64,000 bases of DNA from Bacillus bingmayongensis. GTDB lineage: Bacteria; Bacillota; Bacilli; Bacillales; Bacillaceae_G. Below, one piece after another: positions 59,864 to 64,000 of this stretch. The stretch covers positions 246,089 through 310,088 of the forward strand of contig NZ_JH921519.1 in the NCBI RefSeq assembly GCF_000299035.1, written 5' to 3'. Every line of letters starts with the position of its first letter. Position 1 is the first letter of the stretch. Under the pieces are notes generated by a model, which did no database searches, was not told where the DNA came from, and was given only the letters and a program-made list of their open reading frames with translations. A program made the position numbers and the translations under genes.

Positions 59864-61465
59864 TTAGTTTTTCAGTTGCTCTCTCTTTGAAAAGATGCCT
59901 TGGACAATTCTCTTTGAATTATTTTGATCGACATATGAAAATAAACGATTTCTAAGCAATTTATACTTTTCTTTTTCCTCAAATCCATTATTTATATAAA
60001 AAGTTAATAATTGGACCAGTTTATCTACATGTTTACATGTATCTCCAAATAATTCATGCTCTACATCCAAATAACCATTCACTATATGATCAAATTGAAA
60101 AAAAATAATTGGTTTTTTTAAATAATACATGTCCCAAGAAACACTAGAATAATCTGTTATAAGCAATGAAGATTCCATTATTAACTCATTAATTTTCATA
60201 TCTCCATATTTAACAAACTGTACATTGGGATTATTACACTGAAAATAATGAATAGAATTATGAATTCTTGGATGCATATAAAACTTTAAAATAACGTTAT
60301 GTTTTTCTAGTTGTTCAGCAAGATTTGTATTATTTAGTAGCCTTTCATATTGCCTATAAAATTGACTATTTAAAAACTCTTCCTCTGACACCTCATCTAG
60401 CCATTCTCGCCATGTCGGTAGTAATAGAATCTGTTTTTGTTTCCCATTCTTATTTTGCAAATGATCCCACCTTGCTAATCCACTCACAATAATTTCATCT
60501 TCTGTATAATTAAAAAATTTTTTTACAATTTCTTTTTCATATTCCGAAGATACACAAAATAAATTCGTTCCATTCGGACTCCCCTTTTTAAAAATTGAAT
60601 CCACCTTTTTCAAGCCTAGTACACCGTGTTGTAAAAAAACGTGCTTTTTAGCATGGATAACTTTCTTTAACATCCCTCTGTTTTCTTTCCATATATAACA
60701 GTGTGCTTTTGACTCAGAAGATATCATAAATCTACTAGCAAGGAGATAAATCATATGCTTGATGCTCATAAAATCGATAACTTGATTCTCATATTGATCA
60801 AGCATCTTATAGTCATTAGACTTTTTATTAATTACATAATATAGATTAGGAATTTGCTTATGATCATAGCAATACTTAAAGAAATAATAAGAATTATCTT
60901 GTGCAGTTTGGCTAAATTTCTCATATATTAATACAATGCCTTTCCGATCCCAATACCATTTAAATGTATAGTATACAATTAATGCTAACTTTTCTTTCAA
61001 GGCATATTTTAACTGATCATAAGTTCCCCTTCTTCGATAATGTAAACTGAGTCCACCTTTAACGGTCACATATGGATATACTACATACCCATCTTTGGTA
61101 TGGTCACGCTGTAAACGATTGTTTATTTTTCTATTAACAATATAGCTAGGATGTTTAATTCGATAACTTTTAAGTTCATCGGATTTCAGATGCACATAAA
61201 AATCCCAAAAAAACGGACCTAACTCGAGTTGACTCAGTTCTACTTCAAAGACAACCTTTTTTTCAAATTCACTTATGTTACTTTCCTGATACGGGATTTG
61301 ATAAACTTTATCTCCGTTCCTTTTTTTTAAAGTTATACCATGTGTCGTACATTTATCTCTACATTTTATTCTAATAGTAAACTGCCACTTTTCTTTTCTC
61401 TTCTTGAACGATGTTATTCGTATTTTAGCAATTAATTTTCCGGAGGATTTTACCATTCGCTTCAC
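59864..61465 (-). CDS. CDP-glycerol glycerophosphotransferase family protein
   Basis: The 533-residue protein starts at a GTG with GAGGAAAGA before it. The N-terminal ~150 residues are a beta-rich module ending YPYVTVKGGLSLHYRRRG, the same type as in the 1088-residue neighbour. The C-terminal domain (about 170-525) has VFLQHGVLGLKK, SSEYEKEIV, LLPTWREWLDE and LITDYSSVSWDMYYLKKP, the TagB/TagF motifs. The smaller size suggests a primase-type (TagB/TarB) or short-chain role beside the larger enzyme. It lies 208 bp upstream of that gene on the same strand. Confidence 0.85.
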   Translation of the reverse strand: MKRMVKSSGKLIAKIRITSFKKRKEKWQFTIRIKCRDKCTTHGITLKKRNGDKVYQIPYQESNISEFEKKVVFEVELSQLELGPFFWDFYVHLKSDELKSYRIKHPSYIVNRKINNRLQRDHTKDGYVVYPYVTVKGGLSLHYRRRGTYDQLKYALKEKLALIVYYTFKWYWDRKGIVLIYEKFSQTAQDNSYYFFKYCYDHKQIPNLYYVINKKSNDYKMLDQYENQVIDFMSIKHMIYLLASRFMISSESKAHCYIWKENRGMLKKVIHAKKHVFLQHGVLGLKKVDSIFKKGSPNGTNLFCVSSEYEKEIVKKFFNYTEDEIIVSGLARWDHLQNKNGKQKQILLLPTWREWLDEVSEEEFLNSQFYRQYERLLNNTNLAEQLEKHNVILKFYMHPRIHNSIHYFQCNNPNVQFVKYGDMKINELIMESSLLITDYSSVSWDMYYLKKPIIFFQFDHIVNGYLDVEHELFGDTCKHVDKLVQLLTFYINNGFEEKEKYKLLRNRLFSYVDQNNSKRIVQGIFSKREQLKN

Positions 61466-61615
61466 TCTTTCCTCAGCATTTCAATGAATTAAATTCATAT
61501 AGTTAAATATACGCTACGTACCTTAGATTTCTAAGCAATTTGTATGTTATAACTCAACTATGAGCGATGTACGAAGGTTTTAATTCCACCGTAATCATGC
61601 AAATACTTCATCAAT

Positions 61616-63265
61616 TTAATTAACATGTAAAAATACAGATATCTGATCGATCGTTATACCATCTACGGATGAAAATTTAAAATCATATTTATCAGAGCGG
61701 TATATAAATGATGCTCCGTCTTCACTTATTAATTGTGCTTGACCTAATTTCTCTAACATCGCCGCTTTAGGGATAGACGTATTCTGTATTGTAATCTGTT
61801 TTACAGTGGATTGTTGGTTATATAAAACAGTGATGTTTTTGTAACTATTTACTGTCCCTTCTAGTAGATCTTCTATATCATTTGGTTGCCCTATTATACT
61901 TTGTACATCTTGTTGTTTTTTTCCTAATAAGGATATACCACTTTCAAAATCTTGATTTGAACCTGATAACTCCTTTAACTTGTTAAAGATATCGTCATAC
62001 TGTAAAGCTGCGTTAAAAGGAATCGCACTAGACACACCCTCACTAATCCATCCTTCTGTTCCATCTTCATATACAAGTTTTAACCAATTTATATCGTTGT
62101 TTTCATCTTTTTGCTGCGCTTTGACAATAAATGGTGTACCGAACTCTATCATGTTTATTTGCTTACCATTTAAACTTGGCACATTTCTAATACGTGCTTT
62201 TGCTGTTTTCACATATCTAACATCTAATTCTGCTAATGGATTTTTTTTCTTTTCACTAGATGTTGTTTTCTTTTTACTTACCGCTTCCGCTGGTTGGGAC
62301 TCAAAGAATAGGTCTTTTTTCAAGTAAGCTGTACTCCCTAATCCTATACATAAAGCTAATCCAGCCACAGCAATCATAGTTTTTTTCTTTTTCTTACTTT
62401 TCCTTCGATTTAATGCAGTATATTCGTATACAGGTGGCCCAATATTTATGCTTTTAGTCTCTTCTTGCTTAATCTCCTCACCGGCCTGTTTTCGTTGTGC
62501 CTCTTCTTTAAACTTTTGTTGCTCCTCTTTACTCATAGCACGGTATTCTCTTAAAAACTGTTCGTATTTAGGCATTACATCTTGCATCAGCCCATAATCC
62601 TTAATTTCACCATATTCCAGCCATAACGCTTTTGTACAAAACTGCTTCACTTGTCCTAATGAATGACTCACGAAAAAGATTGTTTTCCCTTGTTCTTTAA
62701 ATTCATTCATTCGCTTTAAACACTTATCTGTAAATGTTTGATCACCTACGGACAAGGCTTCATCAATAACTAAAACATCCGGATTAATATTTACAGAAAT
62801 TGCAAAACCAAGGCGAGATTTCATACCACTAGAATATTTTTTTACAGGCATATCAATAAACTTACCAATATCGGCAAACTCGATAATTTCTGGTGTTAAT
62901 GTATCAATCTCATCTTTACTTAATCCCATCATCAAGCATTTCAATTCAATATTTTCTCGGCCCGTTAACTGGTTATTAAGTCCGGCAGCTATAGCAATAA
63001 GTGCTATTTTACCCTTTATATCAATAGTTCCTGTCGTAGGTGGTGTAATACCAGCAATTAAATTAGACATTGTTGATTTACCAGACCCATTTACGCCAAT
63101 AATACCTATTACATCTCCTTTTTGAGCCTCAAAACTTAAATTTCTTAACGCGTAAAAATCTTCACCAAATCCACCCGGATATATAATATCCTTTAACTTA
63201 TCAGAACTTTTACTATGCATTTTATATTTTTTTGTTACATTATGAAACTTCACTGAATAATTCAT
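61616..63265 (-). CDS. tagH: Teichoic acid export ABC ATPase TagH with extracellular SH3 tail
   Basis: The 549-residue protein has an ABC ATPase domain (about 1-240): Walker A GVNGSGKST, signature YSSGMKSRLGFA and Walker B VLVIDEALSVGD. A charged linker and one membrane helix follow (TMIAVAGLALCIGLGSTAYL, about 296-315). An extracellular SH3-like domain (VKTAKARIRNVPSLNG, about 350-415) and a C-terminal domain complete it. This is the layout of B. subtilis TagH, which with TagG flips completed teichoic acid across the membrane. It overlaps nothing and lies 15 bp after the permease gene. Confidence 0.92.
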   Translation of the reverse strand: MNYSVKFHNVTKKYKMHSKSSDKLKDIIYPGGFGEDFYALRNLSFEAQKGDVIGIIGVNGSGKSTMSNLIAGITPPTTGTIDIKGKIALIAIAAGLNNQLTGRENIELKCLMMGLSKDEIDTLTPEIIEFADIGKFIDMPVKKYSSGMKSRLGFAISVNINPDVLVIDEALSVGDQTFTDKCLKRMNEFKEQGKTIFFVSHSLGQVKQFCTKALWLEYGEIKDYGLMQDVMPKYEQFLREYRAMSKEEQQKFKEEAQRKQAGEEIKQEETKSINIGPPVYEYTALNRRKSKKKKKTMIAVAGLALCIGLGSTAYLKKDLFFESQPAEAVSKKKTTSSEKKKNPLAELDVRYVKTAKARIRNVPSLNGKQINMIEFGTPFIVKAQQKDENNDINWLKLVYEDGTEGWISEGVSSAIPFNAALQYDDIFNKLKELSGSNQDFESGISLLGKKQQDVQSIIGQPNDIEDLLEGTVNSYKNITVLYNQQSTVKQITIQNTSIPKAAMLEKLGQAQLISEDGASFIYRSDKYDFKFSSVDGITIDQISVFLHVN

Positions 63266-63280
63266 TTTTTACAATCCTCA

Positions 63281-64000
63281 TTATAGGTAGTCTACAAAAT
63301 GTTTTCTAAATTTCACATGTACTGCTGTACCAATCAATAGCATAAAGAACACAATGCCCCAGAAATAGAGTGCATACTTTATATCTTCATAAAACCAACC
63401 TGTGCCTAAAAAAGCTTTTCGATAACCTTCGACAATGTAGCATAATGGATTAAGTTGCATAATCTTTTGTAAAGCGAGCGGTAACTTCTCAGGAGTCCAT
63501 AAAATAGGAGTTAAATAGAGTAGCATCCGCATTAAAGATTGCACTATCATTTGTACATCACGCACAATTGTAGATAACGTAGAAGTAATTAAAGAAAACG
63601 CAAAAATGATCATAACTGTAGCAAACATATAATAGATCAATTGAATATAATGGATTGAAATCCCTTGACCCGATACTAAAAATATAAAAGTAACAATGCC
63701 TACTAATATTAGATGTTGATATAAGTTAGACATAATTACATAACTAGGAATGACGCTCATTGGAAAGCTCATCTTTGAAATCATATTCAACCTTGTATAA
63801 ATAGATTTAGAAGCTTGCAAAGTTGCAGGATTAATGAAGAACCATACTGATACACCAGAAATCAACCAATATACAAATGGAACACCATTAACACCTGAAC
63901 CACCTCTTATTGCAATTCCAAAAACAAACCAATAAATGCTCATTTGAATTAAAGGGTTTAACATTTCCCAAACAATGCCTAGATAATTATCTTTATTTGT
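63281..64000 (-). CDS. tagG: Teichoic acid export ABC permease TagG (partial)
   Basis: The gene runs off the window. The visible 239 residues start inside the frame (TNKDNYLGIVWEMLNPLIQM), with the family's LGxxWxxLNPL segment before the first membrane helix. Five to six membrane helices follow, including the VPFVYWLISGVSVWFFINPATLQ and IVRDVQMIVQSLMRMLLYLTPILW blocks typical of ABC-2 polysaccharide/teichoic acid permeases (in two pieces). It is the partner of TagH just downstream. The true start lies beyond 64000. Confidence 0.9.
   Translation of the reverse strand, partial: TNKDNYLGIVWEMLNPLIQMSIYWFVFGIAIRGGSGVNGVPFVYWLISGVSVWFFINPATLQASKSIYTRLNMISKMSFPMSVIPSYVIMSNLYQHLILVGIVTFIFLVSGQGISIHYIQLIYYMFATVMIIFAFSLITSTLSTIVRDVQMIVQSLMRMLLYLTPILWTPEKLPLALQKIMQLNPLCYIVEGYRKAFLGTGWFYEDIKYALYFWGIVFFMLLIGTAVHVKFRKHFVDYL

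Overview
This is low-GC Firmicute chromosomal DNA, almost certainly from a Bacillus cereus group strain. The evidence is the gene families (LtaS, ComK, TcaA/YvbJ-like, SH3/3D and SH3/NlpC wall proteins, YknWXYZ, YwqB-YwqA), strong AGGAGG-type ribosome binding sites with some TTG/GTG starts, and several dispersed repeat families typical of that group. No rRNA, tRNA or CRISPR array was seen.

Region 1 (1 to about 8.5 kb) is the right-hand part of an integrated mobile element. It has a DUF3987-type helicase/primase-like protein coupled to a CHC2 zinc-finger primase fragment, a divergent small HTH repressor with three operator-like sites, an excisionase and two small DNA-binding proteins, a zinc-finger protein and a tyrosine integrase. 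Between the integrase and the core chromosome sits one large cargo gene (6069-8015, minus) with an N-terminal Cys/His cluster and a ParB/DGQHR-like GGTHR motif. This is the best candidate for an undescribed function. The left end of the element is outside the window.

Region 2 (8.5-36 kb) is core genome: lactate permease with a cre-like site, LTA synthase, a structured RNA or attenuator in front of a D-amino-acid aminotransferase, an SH3/NlpC wall hydrolase, a NupC nucleoside transporter, a YdaK-like degenerate GGDEF protein overlapping a cellulose-synthase-type glycosyltransferase, a BCCT transporter, an SH3/3D wall protein, a three-gene zinc-ribbon operon, a SWIM protein overlapping a SNF2 helicase, VanZ, DUF1659/DUF2922/DUF4359 proteins and ComK.

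Region 3 (36-47.3 kb) holds a sigma factor, a YknXYZ-W macrolide-type ABC efflux system, and a phosphoglycerate-uptake-like operon (response regulator, kinase, DUF3919-like protein, binding lipoprotein, OPA transporter).

Region 4 (47.3-64 kb) is a rearranged cell-surface polymer locus: a galE 3' remnant, an LCP ligase, a truncated sortase, galU, an IS3/IS150-type insertion sequence in the loop of an inverted repeat, a second LCP ligase and fabZ. A teichoic-acid-like set follows: an XcbB/CpsF-like alpha/beta-hydrolase, a GT4, two CDP-glycerol glycerophosphotransferases, TagH and a partial TagG. Together these would make an activated sugar (GalU), build and export a polyol-phosphate polymer (TagF-like, TagGH) and attach it to peptidoglycan (LCP).
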